From the NCBI GenBank assembly GCA_043228905.1, contig JBHGNT010000020.1, forward strand, positions 2,108,001 through 2,172,000: a DNA stretch of 64,000 bases, read 5' to 3'. The translations under genes and the position numbers were made by a program. The notes beneath the pieces are model-generated. The model did not search any database and was not told the DNA's origin. It saw only the letters and a program-made list of their open reading frames with translations. The DNA comes from Azolla caroliniana (Eukaryota > Polypodiophyta). Every line of letters begins with the position of its first letter. The first letter of the stretch is position 1. Positions 28,606 to 38,879 of this stretch are shown piece after piece.

Positions 28606-31600
28606 TATATCCTTCTTCCATCACTCTATCTTTTTCTCTGTTCGACACTATCATCTATAGTCCTTGGTTTATGTATTGATAAATTGGAAGTGGTGAATAA
28701 GGTTGCAAGAGAAGAAGGATTAGATGCTCCAAAATATATGCAACAAGTTATCTTATTGTTTTATATGCAAATGACGTGGTTATCTTTTCATATGATGTTG
28801 ATGGCCAAAACTGTAAATGCGGATAAAACAAAAATGATGGCAGTGCAAACCATCCAACCTCACCAATACTCTATGCTTATATATAAGGGAGAGCATGTAC
28901 AATTTGTACAAAGCTTTAAGTACCCTGGTATCGATGTACCTACCACAAACAAATGGAGTGTCTGCTTTGAGTCTAGACTTAGTTGGAAAAGTTATTATAT
29001 GTTGGAAAATCAATAAAACCAAAGTGATGGATGGGAAGTGAAACTGATGTTATTTAATGTCATGGTAACAAAACTTTTGCTTTATGGCGTAGAAGTGTAG
29101 GGTGGCACTATCCCTCTTAATACATGAACTGAGATTAAGACGATTCAAAAGATGTTTTTGACAAGAACACTAGGAGTAAATCCACCACCTCCTATCAGGT
29201 TATGCTCTTGGAAACAAGTGTTTGACCTATAGAGATATTGACACCACAGAGAGTATATAGATACATTACAAAAGTCATGAATATGCCAAAGTATAGATAC
29301 CACATCTTGCTTGGAAGAGCAAAATTTTCTCATTTGGTTGGGTAGTTGACATCAAAAAATGGTTCAAAAGATGGGGTGTGGAAGATCTCTTAAAGCTTTC
29401 AAGTGATTCAATGAACTATGTAGTTATTGAGGAAAAATAAATGGAACCACTAAGGAAGACATGGAAAGACACCAAAAAGGGCAAAATTAGAATGTCGGGT
29501 TCAATTTAAGGCAAGAAGGTCTAGTGATTGTATTTAACCTTGTCATTACTAACATGAGTATTAATTCTCATAGAGCCCTAATACTCCTTCGCACTCATTC
29601 ACACAAGCTAGGTATTGACGTGCATTATGGCATGAAAATCCGCCAAATTTAAAGGTGTGTAACGTGTAAGGAAGGGGTAATAGAGGAATAGTATCATTTG
29701 CTTTTAAATGCTCTACATATGGTGCAATTCGTGAAAGCTATTATGACATTAAGATGCAGTGATGACTTGAGTACCACATTAAAGAGAACGACAAGAAGGT
29801 TGAGCTAATATATGTATGCCTTATTCACACATCAAGACTTTATGCTTCGAAGTATGAATATCCCTGCTTAGGAAGGAGACACATCAAGAAAACTTGAGTA
29901 CTTAGGTCCCATGGGTCAATATTGGCCTCTCTATGGACGCTGAAAATGATCTAATCTAATCTTAGTATGGGTAACAATCTATGGCTTGAAATTATCTGAT
30001 ATGTGCACACTCATACGAAGGTACAAACCCAAGGTTTTACATCTAACATAGATAAAAACAAGGTTTAAATAATGAGAACCAAAGAAGATCAATGACATTC
30101 AAGGAATGATGAGTAAAGAATAGGTTGTACATGCATATGTGGCTTAGTATGGAGCCAACTAGAAAACATAGAAAAGTGAACCCACTCACCTGATTAACAT
30201 CAGATAAAGCAGCTGCAAGTGCTGATCCTAGGATCTTCTGTGTCTCTGGTGCCCTTTTAAAAAAGCATTTTGCAACAGCTGTAAGTAGCTCCAGACGAAC
30301 CTAGCATAAAAGCACATTGATGAATTCAAAGCATTAGTGTGTCATTCATGTCGTATGTAGGACGAAAAAGGTTACTTGGTTTCAGCACTAAAGAAACTGA
30401 CTCAAAAAGTAACCTAATTTAACAACAGTATGTGGAGAGAGAAAACACTCTAATAAAGGCTACATTAACCCATAAAGTAAAGAAAAATAAGGTTCTTAAG
30501 ATGTTGATGTCAAGGATTTACAAAACTTGTAAAGACAAACAATAATATAAAATAGTAAAGATAAGTTTACCTCTGGTGAATCCTCATCAGCCCAATTCTC
30601 AACAAAACCCTCAATAACATATGGTGCATCTGGCATATCAGATGCATATTCACCTAGCATCCAAAGTAAAGCTGCTTTAGCTTTTGCCTCCTGTACATGC
30701 TTACTGCTGACATTGCCTACAACAGCAATGCAATCATGACTCCACTGCGGATATTTCCTCAACAAATCTTTCACCAGCACCTGCAATACACAGTTACATC
30801 AAAGAACCATGAATGATGACAAGAGACAGACCTACATCATTCATATACCAAATATAGTGGCATATGCAGATGAATAAATATTTAATTCAGTTCCCTCAAA
30901 CATATGTTCATTGTTAATTCTCAAAAACCGAGAACAAGAAAGATAGATACACAGCTGGATCTAATGCAACTCTTTCATAGCCTTTACGTGACAAATACCT
31001 GATCTCCACTTCACAATTACTATTTTTTGTGTCAGTGTCTCTTATGTTTTTACTATAGAGTGAGGGAAATCAACACAGATCTTTTTCATTCATGTTATAA
31101 TTTTTTTCTAAAGGTTGTGCAATATCTTATTAATTTAGGACGTGCCCTAGGCTAGAAAAAGAACACAAACAAAGACTAAATGCCTCAAGATCCATTTTCT
31201 TGCAATGAATTGGGTGTGGTTCTGACTTTTTTAGTATTCTTGTAGATTCTTTTACCACATTAATTATACATAAGTCAGATGTAGATATATCTAAAGGTTG
31301 TGCAATATCTTATTAATTTAGGATGTGCCCTAGGCTAGAAAATGAACACAAACAAAGACTAAATGCCTCAAAATTCATTTTCTTGCAATGAATTGGTGTG
31401 GTTCTGACATTATTAGTATTCTTGTAGATTCTTTTACCACATTAATTATGCATAAGCCAGATGTAGATATGATTCTCTAGATTTAAAACACTTGAATTTG
31501 GTATCAAGATTTGTTTAGAAGTATATAATTGAATGCAAAATATCATTTCAAAGCCCTATTTGCCAGGAAATCCAAAACAAGTATTCCCAACGTACCAATG

Positions 31601-34600
31601 TTTCTGCAGTAACATGGTCCTTCTCCATTTCAAAGAATTGAAGCAGCCTGTCTACAATAGCATTGACATCATATTGCTGTAAAGCGATCTTTCCAACTGC
31701 TCTTATAGACTCACGAGCAATAGCAATGTCAATGTTTGCTGCATACTCGCTGAGCTCAGTCACTGCAAAGTCACAAACGAGCAAATAATCTACACTTTAG
31801 AGTTTAGAATCTGCAATCATCATTCTACATTACAAGATATATATAACCATAAATCTATTGGACCAGATTAGAAGAAATTCCACAATAAACAAAACATAAT
31901 GAAAGACAATAAAATAAACACACGCATGTTAAAACATTTTCCCACTTTATTACTATCATATAAAAGTACAAAAGATTAACGTACTAAGCTCATCACAACA
32001 CCCTCCACTTAGACAAAACGAATTTATGCAAATCCAAAGCGAGAGACAAACAATACAACAATGAACAACTTGGCTAGCATTGTGAATGCTTTCATAAGTT
32101 TCAGCGGCGGGCACCTCACGAGAATTTTCCCTAGGTATAAATTTTTGACTAATCAAGCATATCTATGCAATTATTATGGGCACATGAGCATAGGCAGCAG
32201 AGTGAGTGAGTCATGGGTAAAGGTGTAACACTTCAAGAGTAAGTCTAAAAAGAATTGGTTGCATCTGCATCGTCTAGGAAAAGCTCCAAATGATAATGTG
32301 CATACTGAGGCAATCCATAAAAAACCTAATTCAATAGCTACCAATTTCATATGTGTCCATAACAAGGAAATCCGGAGGACGATACCAATTTCATATGTGT
32401 TGCTTTCATTTGCAACTGCAGTGAGCATCTCTAACTTCAGCTTCTTTATATACGAGGGATCACTGTATCGACAGTAAAAATGTTTATAGTCCGATGAGAA
32501 CAGAATAGGTGCTCGCATCACAAGTAAGTGGAGATGACACAAGACCGCATAAGACTGTTCTGAGCTTCCCGAACTGATTAAAGTCATCAGTGGAGCTTTA
32601 ATTCTCTCGTAGACCTGGACAAAGGTGAAAAGAACCATGAAATGAGCATGAGGTTTCCCCACAAAAACACCATACAAACATCTTTGACAGAATAAACATG
32701 AGTGTAATAGTTTAAAATATACTCAAAATGTTCAGATAAAGGCAAATTTTGCCTCTATGCAAAGAAAAAATAAGTGGATGCTTTAACATTTCAACTGCAA
32801 AGCAAAACATATACCACGTTGTTCCTCACTAACACCTCTCATGAATATAACATTCACAAAGCCTAAAATATACCTTTGTAGACCATTACATTTTTGGCTT
32901 CAGATATTTAGAGAAGAAAACAAGAAAGAAAGGAAAGATATACTAGCTTCGTGTGAGGGCATTCTAGACATGGTTGAAAATACTATTGTATATTGTATAC
33001 GAGAACTATAACAGAATATACAAATGCATCTTCTATTTCTGCTATTGGATCTAATTTGAGCCAAATCAACCCTGTTCTGTATAGATGGGATCCTCTACAA
33101 TGGAAAGAAGTTAAGTTTCCTAATCAAATGAAAATACAAAAATAAATGAGAATCCTACTCTATAATAGAGATTAGACAGAAAATGCTATCCCTAAACAAA
33201 AGCAAATCAGATGTCCACATGTCTACAAAGTCATAAATCCCCATAATACACAAACATTGATGTCTGAAGAGCAAGTAAAAATCTTGAGTGTAGAATCCAC
33301 CAACATGAATGAAGCGCAGGCCATTTTTTCATTCTATTTTTCCTTCTTCGCTAGGAAAAAGATACCTACGATGGACAGTTTATTTCAATGTAAATGAATG
33401 TAAATATCTAATCATATATTACTAGATCTCCCAAGCTTAATTTTGTGAAAAAGGAACAGAAATTTGAACCTGAAGGCAGTGAAGTTTATCATGCATGGTA
33501 CGTACATTGCTCAGGACAAATCAAAAAATTCTTCAGTGTCATTATTATATGGAAAAGCAACATTCTTTTACCTGTTGATGAACATCAGCCATGGACATGG
33601 TCAAGTTTAGAAAAACTTTGATAGTTGCCAGCACAACTGCACTGTTTGCATGTTGCAATCTATCCTCAAGCAAATTCATGATATCAAATGTCTCATTTGG
33701 CTCTGCTGGTAGATACTTGGCTACAAGTTCAAGAACAAGACATTGTGCCCATTCATTGAAATCTTTGATCCTGTTCTTTAAAAAATCTCAAATCAACATT
33801 AATCGCCCACAAAATTTCACTATATATTCCAGAAAATAATTACTTTTTTTAATGATTGGAAATACATATACTGTATATGATAGTGCAATACTGCAAGATA
33901 GTATCATGTTAATGTTTAATTATAATCCTTATAATTTTTTAACTTAAGAGAAGTCAGTTCAGTCAAGGTATTTGGCAATAACTTACTACAAATCTGTGTA
34001 ATGAAACAAATATGTGTTTTGTCGTAAATGAAATTGTTTCAGAGAAATGGTGTAGTGGTTCCTTTTTTCCAAGAAAACTAAGCTTTTCTTATTTGCAACT
34101 AGTTTCCAAGACTTTTATCCACTTGGGCTTTCTTTATCTTCTCTAAAGCTATAGTTTTCTACCTTGGCAATTTCATTGAATATGATCTACAATTCTTCAT
34201 ACATCTCTTCTGCTATCTGACGCTAACACTGTCTCTGCTTACATGTACAAAGACCATAAATTAATTAAGTCAATGTGAGTAGAGGGATATAATCTGATTT
34301 TATTCGTCACTTTTCCTAACCTGTTTAAAAGATAATAGATAATAGGTTTAGCCATCAAAAAATCCTTTTCAAGTCCCACTTCTTCAATGTTGTTTCCCTC
34401 TTGAGTCAGAATTTCTTGAAGAGCGCACAAACAATTTGCAACCACCTGGTAAGAGAAGTAACAATGATTAACTTCACAGAAATAAATAAAGATTGTCTTA
34501 TATCCCATTTGTAATATGGACTCACCACACTCAGCAGATTAGTCGCACTAAGATAGAATACATAACTTCATTTACCATATAACTTCAGAATTATATTTTT

Positions 34601-37600
34601 TTATCAAATGGTGAGCAATCTACAATTAAAATGTAAATGCAGTGTCATTTACAAAAGACTGGTTCTCATCCCCGTATCCAAAAGCTTTTGGACTTCAAAC
34701 AATATCAGTTAAAATATTCTAAAAACAAAAAGAATCTCAATGAGGAAATAATGATTCTAACTATCATATCAGAAAAATAAAGAAGTCTATCTATTTTACT
34801 CTCAAAGAAGCCACGAATTCCAGTTCACCCCTCGATCACTGTAAACTCAACTAATCATAAGCTTTTGGACAAGTTGACTCCATGCAAAATCATGATTTGT
34901 AATATTAACTACCTGATCATCCTTCATTTTGGATAAAATAATGATTCTCACTGCAACACAGTTTACAAGAGTTTTAATATATAACGGAATTTTGCATGAT
35001 ACCAAGGTAATCTTAGGAAAATCAAACTTAGACGCTGTTGGTTTGCGCTATGAATATATGCCAATAGGGATTCTCTAATTATTAGCTGCATATTTGGTAA
35101 TCTAGCTGTTAGCCATCTGGCAGGCTGTTGTAAACTAGCCGAGTATGTAACCGATCACCTATAAATATAAAGGGACCTGGTATAAACTACAGTGAACTAA
35201 TTATTAATATTAGTAATAGAGGATAGAACTCATAATTGGCCTCATTAAAGATGATGACCTCAAAAAATAGCATAAATTAGTCAATGGCGTCTGAAGGGTT
35301 TGAAGACCCGAATAAACATTGAATACAATATGGTCAAATAGCGTGGGTGATGGATGCATGATCTCACCCGATCACCCAATTCTATAAAAAGCACAAGCAA
35401 TCACTCAGTTCTAGATAAAATAGTAGCAGAAATAGGAGAACACATAAGATTAGGAGAGTAAGGTGTATACAGAGAATACTGTAATTAGTGTTTATCCTTA
35501 TTATAAGCTTCTTTTGAATAACCCTACTGATTTTAAGTGTGTCTTTAGGTTCATTAATTAACATCCCAGAGAGGGAGTCCTCTGTCAGCCACCACAATGC
35601 CTGACTGCATCTGATCACATTTGATTGCCTCATAAATCCCCTACCTAACCAACTAAGCCCCTTAGAAGACAGGACTAACCATTCCCCATGGTGGAACTCC
35701 TTAGTTTGCTAGCTTTTCCTGTAGACGACTAAATCTGGCCCTTACTATAACTACACTAAAGCTGGGTGACTTGAAGTAGAGACCAAACCTGATGACTTCA
35801 CATCCACAACCACTACCAACACTAGCCACTATTAAAAGTTCAGACCAAGGACAACAAGAGTTAGAAGACTTTCCTCACAAAGTAATCTCTATGTTAGCCA
35901 AAACCATTGAATCCATGTAGCATTTCATCCAAATGGAAATATATGCCAAAACCCATGTGCATTGCTTTCAATAGGCAATATACCTATGCCACTTACTATT
36001 CATTCGAAACAAGATTTAGAAGACTTCCCCACCCCCAAAGTAATCTCTATGTTCGCCAAAACCATTGGATCCATGTAGCATTTCATCCACATGGAGATAT
36101 ATGCCAAAACACATGTGCATTGCTTTCAATAGGCAATCTAGCTATGCCATTTACTATTCATTCGATCATAGGTCCCAAGAAAAAGATTATTTGATTTTGA
36201 TGACTTGGCCAATTCAAATTGAAGTTTTCCAAAACTCCTGTAGTTGTTAACATATCATTCAGTAACAAATGGATGAATCCATTATTTCCATATGGTTGTG
36301 TTAACAAAAACTTGTGCATAAAGAAGAATCAACCTCACCCATGGAATAGATATTCAATTACATTTCACCTACCCTCTCAGGATGGGCACTCTCTAAAAAT
36401 ATGTTTACAGCTAAGCATTGTTTGCATTCTCTTCTGTAATAAGTATGTGTGTGAGATAAAAAGGACATGTAATGCTTCTCTAGTCATGTGCCCAAAATAG
36501 AAACACCTATATATGTAGTTTATCCACTATCAATTTTGCAACGTGGGCTATATCCCAAGGTCGATGAACATTCAACTTCATTTTGATTGTACATCACCTT
36601 CATTCTCAAAAGCCATGCCCACAAACTTCATTGGTAATAATGGCAGCAATTGAAAAATTGAACATTTATTAATGTAATCTTCCAATTTGCATAGCACATA
36701 AATGATGGTCATTCCTCTTTATAATGAGAGAAGCAGATGGGACGCCGAAAACTGGCCGTCCCTTGTTGCTATCATCATAACAACCTTTTATATATATTTA
36801 TAACCACAATAACCATTTTTATAGTATTTTATAAATGATATAAACTGTGCATAGCTTTAGAACTAGGAAATAAGGACCTATCACTTCAATTTGTCAATGA
36901 TTTAAACAGTGAAAAACTCTGAGATACCCCTCAGTTTCTCTTTATTCCAAATGCCCCTATGTTTTGTTCATTCCCCAAACACCCTTGTTCAACCACAGAA
37001 AGAGAGGGAAAAGGATGAATTGATCATATAATTGCTCACAATAACACACATTTAGAAAAAAGGAGATGAACTAAGCACATAATTGCTATTTCGGGGGTTG
37101 ATATGAACATTTGGGAATAATGAAAAGTCAGGGGCGTTTGGAGAAGTAAAAAAAAAATCTGAGAGTGTTTCAGAGGCTTTCCCTCAAAAGAAACAGAAAA
37201 AGCATTTATCAGAATAGATGATGCTCACCTGAGAATCGACATCACGAAGCATTAGCTCTTTCAAAGTGGCCGGAAAGTCATTGTCAGTGCATGCACTCGG
37301 GGCAATATTATATAGCTTTAAGACTCCCAAGGCAGCTACAGTTCTGACATATCCATGGCTATCTGTAAGGCCTGATTTTAGAGGTCCGACCAAATACTCT
37401 ACCAAATTCTTCACTCTCAAAGAGCAAAGACTCCTCAATGCAAGACCCCTTATCATAGGATACTCATCTTGGCAATCCTTTTGAAGGAAATTGATGGTGA
37501 GGAGAGCTAAATCTGGATGGACTCTTGCATAATTGCCGACATAAAGATAACACATTTTCTTCAATACAACATCAGAAGTAGCTGAACACATGACCATTTC

Positions 37601-38520
37601 ACTGAATAAGGGTGAAACATCGATGCCGATGGTCATATAAGAGATGACTTTCTTGTAAAGTTCTCTCTTTACATCTTCTACACCAGGAGCTCGGCTTCCA
37701 GCTAATTGACGAAGTTGAGATTTGAGTTCTGAAATCTCTCCTTTCCTGTTCATGATTTGGCCTGAATCATTACTTCACATACATTGCTCGGAAGAAACAT
37801 AAATGGGAAACAATATAGCCTACAGAGTATACATGAGTTATAGAAATCAATTTTTACTCACAAAATTCATCAATTTTGATATTATAAGGAAAACAGGGAA
37901 AACAATAAATCACATAATGTGATTTCTCACAGGAAAAAAGGAACACATGTATTACACGTCAGATTTTAGAGAAAAAAGAGGAACAAAACACATTACACAT
38001 CCGATTTGGAGGCAATAATGAACATGAAAACAATAATCGATATAGCACCCATCAGCTAAAAGCAAAATTTGAGCAAGAGATAAGCAGCCTACATATTAGC
38101 TACCAGAGTTATATTGCATATATTGACCATCAAGATTAGATGGAAAAGACTAAAAAAGAACCTCCCAAACTACCCATTTGACGGAGAAATATTGAACATG
38201 AAAACAACATCATACATTCCCCATCAGATTAAAAGGTATGGAAAAGAAACCCATAAATAATCCATCAGATTTAAAGCCAAATTCTGAACCGCAAAAAACA
38301 ATTTACATATCACCCATCAGAACTAGATGAGGGAAATTGAGGGGGGGAAGGGGGGAACACAACCCACAAACTGACCACTATCCATCAAATTTAACGGCAA
38401 GATGCAAATGAGATTGATCGATTTCAATTTGTTAGAAGGACACTAGAAGGTCCCCAGTTACCCTGATGGAGTCGAAGACGAAGAAGAGGAAGAAGATCGA
38501 TGCGAAGCGTTCTGAGGCAT
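17808..38520 (-). CDS. AP4B: AP-4 adaptor complex subunit beta, 11 exons
   Basis: Exons, from the start: 38462-38520, 37229-37745, 34321-34445, 33572-33770, 32386-32614, 31596-31762, 30571-30780, 30190-30300, 19099-19275, 18396-18821, 17808-18101. All introns are GT-AG, phases agree, and the product is 837 aa with no internal stop. The Arabidopsis homologue is about 840 aa. The start is the ATG at 38520: exon 1 encodes a Ser-rich leader ending 'STPSGK', joined to '[20 protein letters not shown]'. Residues about 25-580 form the adaptin alpha-solenoid ('[20 protein letters not shown]', '[15 protein letters not shown]', '[19 protein letters not shown]', '[12 protein letters not shown]'). Residues about 600-735 are a Ser/Pro/Ala hinge containing 'AIDDLLGLG', and the last 100 or so are the appendage ('[20 protein letters not shown]'). 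AP-4 is a clathrin-independent coat at the trans-Golgi network that sorts cargo, including vacuolar sorting receptors. The gene looks functional despite a 10.9-kb intron 8. Confidence 0.95.
18335..18382. repeat. (TATATC)n/(TATACC)n hexamer repeat in AP4B intron 10
   Basis: About eight hexamers, TATATC grading into TATACC, lie a few bases inside the donor of the last AP4B intron. Confidence 0.9.
19943..20485. mobile_element. Probable hAT-like non-autonomous element (MITE), about 543 bp
   Basis: The interior is dominated by degenerate GGTTTGGTTCGGTTT-like blocks, a texture common in plant hAT MITEs. The outer edges are roughly inverted: GGCTATGGGCC on the left, and GCAATGAGCCC when the right edge is read on the other strand. 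Flanks TAGTAGCAAAT (19932-19942) and TAGTAGTAAAT (20486-20496) match at 10 of 11 bases, as expected for an aged target-site duplication. It encodes nothing. Superfamily assignment is inference. Confidence 0.55.
20507..21480 (+). pseudogene. LINE ORF1 (coiled coil plus RRM-like domain), split by a solo LTR
   Basis: Before the LTR insertion (to 20870) the frame is stop-free and strongly coiled-coil ('[18 protein letters not shown]'). After it, from 21049, the frame reads '[19 protein letters not shown]', '[20 protein letters not shown]' and '[20 protein letters not shown]'. This pattern is the L1-type ORF1 RNA-binding domain (a basic start, R-[VL]-G, and an I-x-x-D-L-T-P end). The RT-bearing part of the same LINE lies downstream on the same strand. 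ORF1 proteins coat LINE RNA as trimers. It is dead here because of the insertion and downstream stops. Confidence 0.65.
20871..21048 (-). mobile_element. Solo LTR of the 22.2-27.2 kb copia family (short, 2-repeat form)
   Basis: Plus-strand edges are TGTTGGGTTCTT and ATATGTCAACA, the reverse of the copia LTR at 22239. It contains only two of the 25-27-bp units (GTGATGTGTGTGAACACACT-like) that occur five and eight times in the two LTRs of the full element. The flanks TTAAG and AAAAG match at three of five bases. It interrupts the LINE ORF1. Confidence 0.85.
22239..22495 (+). repeat. Copia 5' LTR (five 25-27-bp units)
   Basis: It begins TTTTGACATATT (TG lost) and ends CCCAACA. It holds five tandem units of the GTGATGTGTGTGAACACACT...AGGACA type. 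The primer binding site follows immediately. Confidence 0.93.
22497..22508 (+). promoter_or_regulatory. Copia primer binding site (initiator tRNA-Met type)
   Basis: TGGTATCAGAGC, complementary to the 3' end of plant initiator tRNA-Met, one base after the LTR. Confidence 0.93.
22843..23880 (+). pseudogene. Copia gag
   Basis: The frame starts at ATG 22843 ([19 protein letters not shown]). The first 22 codons are a tandem duplication: '[12 protein letters not shown]' occurs twice, at 22843 and 22909. The UBN2 gag region follows ('[20 protein letters not shown]', '[11 protein letters not shown]'). A zinc knuckle is near 23700 ([14 protein letters not shown], a C-x2-C-x4-H-x4-C match). Stops occur at about 23407, 23582 and 23836, each inside otherwise good sequence. 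Gag forms the virus-like particle. Confidence 0.9.
23881..26823 (+). pseudogene. Copia pol: protease, integrase, RT, RNase H with breaks
   Basis: The protease has [10 protein letters not shown] (active-site DSG) near 23925. The integrase core is partly deleted around 24370-24470, leaving the third acidic part ([19 protein letters not shown]) and '[10 protein letters not shown]'. RT begins near 25380 ('[20 protein letters not shown]'), with '[17 protein letters not shown]' and the catalytic YVDD at about 25900 ('[12 protein letters not shown]'). RNase H runs 26340-26800 ('[17 protein letters not shown]', 'SSCEAEYRA', '[10 protein letters not shown]'). Stops at 25638 and 26052 and several frame changes block translation. 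Confidence 0.92.
26888..27218 (+). repeat. Copia 3' LTR (eight 25-27-bp units)
   Basis: Same LTR as at 22239 but with eight repeat units instead of five, which accounts for the 74-bp length difference. The intact TG start is at 26888 and it ends AACCCAACA. Confidence 0.94.
27620..27940. repeat. Tandem duplication, about 150 bp, inside the LINE
   Basis: Two copies each contain ATCAAATTGTCGCACAATCA, AAAGTCAAAACAAA(C/T)GAGCA and TTTAGACCAAAACACTCCAC, in the same order. It lies where the N-terminal part of RT would be expected, so that part is missing or displaced. Confidence 0.85.
28173..28647 (+). mobile_element. Solo LTR, 475 bp, with heat-shock-element-like motifs
   Basis: Starts TGTCATGAACG and ends GTTCGACA. 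A perfect 5-bp target-site duplication CTATC flanks it (28168-28172 and 28648-28652). Removing the LTR and one copy joins the LINE frame 'GCPLS' to '[12 protein letters not shown]'. Within the LTR are an inverted-GAA cluster at 28281-28350, a TATA-like CTATAAATA at 28388-28396, and a (TTTC)n run near 28570. No internal retrotransposon sequence remains, so it arose by LTR-LTR recombination. Confidence 0.92.
28281..28396 (+). promoter_or_regulatory. Candidate LTR promoter: HSE-like cluster and TATA box
   Basis: Three perfect inverted GAA pairs occur: GAACATTC (28285-28292), TTCTAGAA (28300-28307) and GAATATTC (28325-28332). Further TAGAACATTATAGAA sequence follows. A TATA-like CTATAAATA comes about 55 bp later. 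Heat shock factors bind arrays of alternating nGAAn and nTTCn, and some plant copia LTRs are heat-activated this way. That this LTR responds to heat is inference. Confidence 0.5.
31108..31473. repeat. 183-bp tandem duplication in AP4B intron 6
   Basis: Copies at 31108-31290 and 31291-31473 both begin CTAAAGGTTGTGCAATATCT and end CAGATGTAGATAT. They differ at only a handful of sites by eye. It is intronic and non-coding. Confidence 0.93.
34446..37228 (-). other. AP4B intron 2 (2.8 kb): repeats and transposon debris
   Basis: The intron contains a roughly 150-bp tandem duplication (about 35863-36013 and 36014-36171; both copies hold AAAGTAATCTCTATGTT and TGTGCATTGCTTTCAATAGG). An LTR-like stretch near 35038-35222 (TGTTGGTTTGCGC..., with CTATAAATATAAAG) suggests an old retroelement. 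No intact frame. The rest is AT-rich and unremarkable. Confidence 0.55.
35863..36171. repeat. Tandem duplication, about 150-bp unit
   Basis: Two adjacent copies with shared blocks AAAGTAATCTCTATGTT, TCCATGTAGCATTTCATCCA and TGTGCATTGCTTTCAATAGG. Confidence 0.9.
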
Positions 38521-38646
38521 GATTATTTCGTCGACAAGGAGCAGAGAAGCTCAGGGGATGGAGAAATCTCTGCTACGCACACAAGATCATGAACAGAGAG
38601 GCGATTTAATCGTGGGTTCTCCCTCGCTAGTAAGGTACAGATCTGG

Positions 38647-38652
38647 GGGGGG

Positions 38653-38721
<69 letters not shown>
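38647..38721. repeat. Compound microsatellite G(n)-(GA)n-(GT)n upstream of AP4B
   Basis: A G run leads into about 18 GA units and then about 18 GT units, 127 bp or more upstream of the AP4B start codon. It probably lies in the promoter or 5' UTR, where it reads as (AC)n(TC)n on the coding strand. Confidence 0.95.
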
Positions 38722-38724
<3 letters not shown>

Positions 38725-38823
38725 CCAATACCCTCAGGTATTTTAAATAATTATGGAAATACCCCTCTCTTTTTCTTTTTAAAATGGGGCCCTTCTATTT
38801 CACACATCTTTGTTAGACCATAT

Positions 38824-38825
<2 letters not shown>

Positions 38826-38869
<44 letters not shown>
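38826..38869. repeat. (CT)n microsatellite
   Basis: Perfect run of about 21 CT units between the AP4B upstream region and the LINE debris. Confidence 0.95.
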
Positions 38870-38870
<1 letters not shown>

Positions 38871-38879
38871 GTGAAAACA

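Larger units (their letters stand above)
21540..29860 (+). mobile_element. LINE body: endonuclease, RT and zinc tail, carrying nested insertions
   Basis: An endonuclease-like stretch starts near 21600 ('[11 protein letters not shown]') and resumes at 22120-22238 ('[13 protein letters not shown]', where GDF is usual). It is cut by the copia and continues at 27219 ('PKHRDTKRKYKW', 'LIVVNGL'). RT starts near 28020 ('[13 protein letters not shown]') and reaches 'GVKQGCPLS' at about 28145-28170. A solo LTR interrupts it there. RT resumes at 28653 ('[20 protein letters not shown]'), followed by '[16 protein letters not shown]' (YADD changed to YAND) and '[14 protein letters not shown]'. The tail runs to about 29860 with the 'HSHKLGIDV' zinc region. 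Frames shift often. With the ORF1 piece at 20.5-21.5 kb this is one L1-like LINE of roughly 3.7 kb before insertions. Confidence 0.7.
19276..30189 (-). other. AP4B intron 8, 10.9 kb, filled with nested transposons
   Basis: On the minus strand the donor is GTGAGT just below 30190 and the acceptor is ATCAG just above 19275. The flanking exons join 'LSDVNQ' to '[11 protein letters not shown]' in phase 0. In between lie a hAT-like MITE, a LINE, a complete copia and two solo LTRs. The host gene runs on the minus strand, while the LINE, the copia and one solo LTR are on the plus strand. The parts near the splice sites (19276-19942 and 29900-30189) show nothing recognisable. Confidence 0.85.

Noticed and set aside
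35907-36500. Plus-strand frames in AP4B intron 2 as a small gene
   Set aside because: They arise from the tandem duplication there and contain no recognisable domain.
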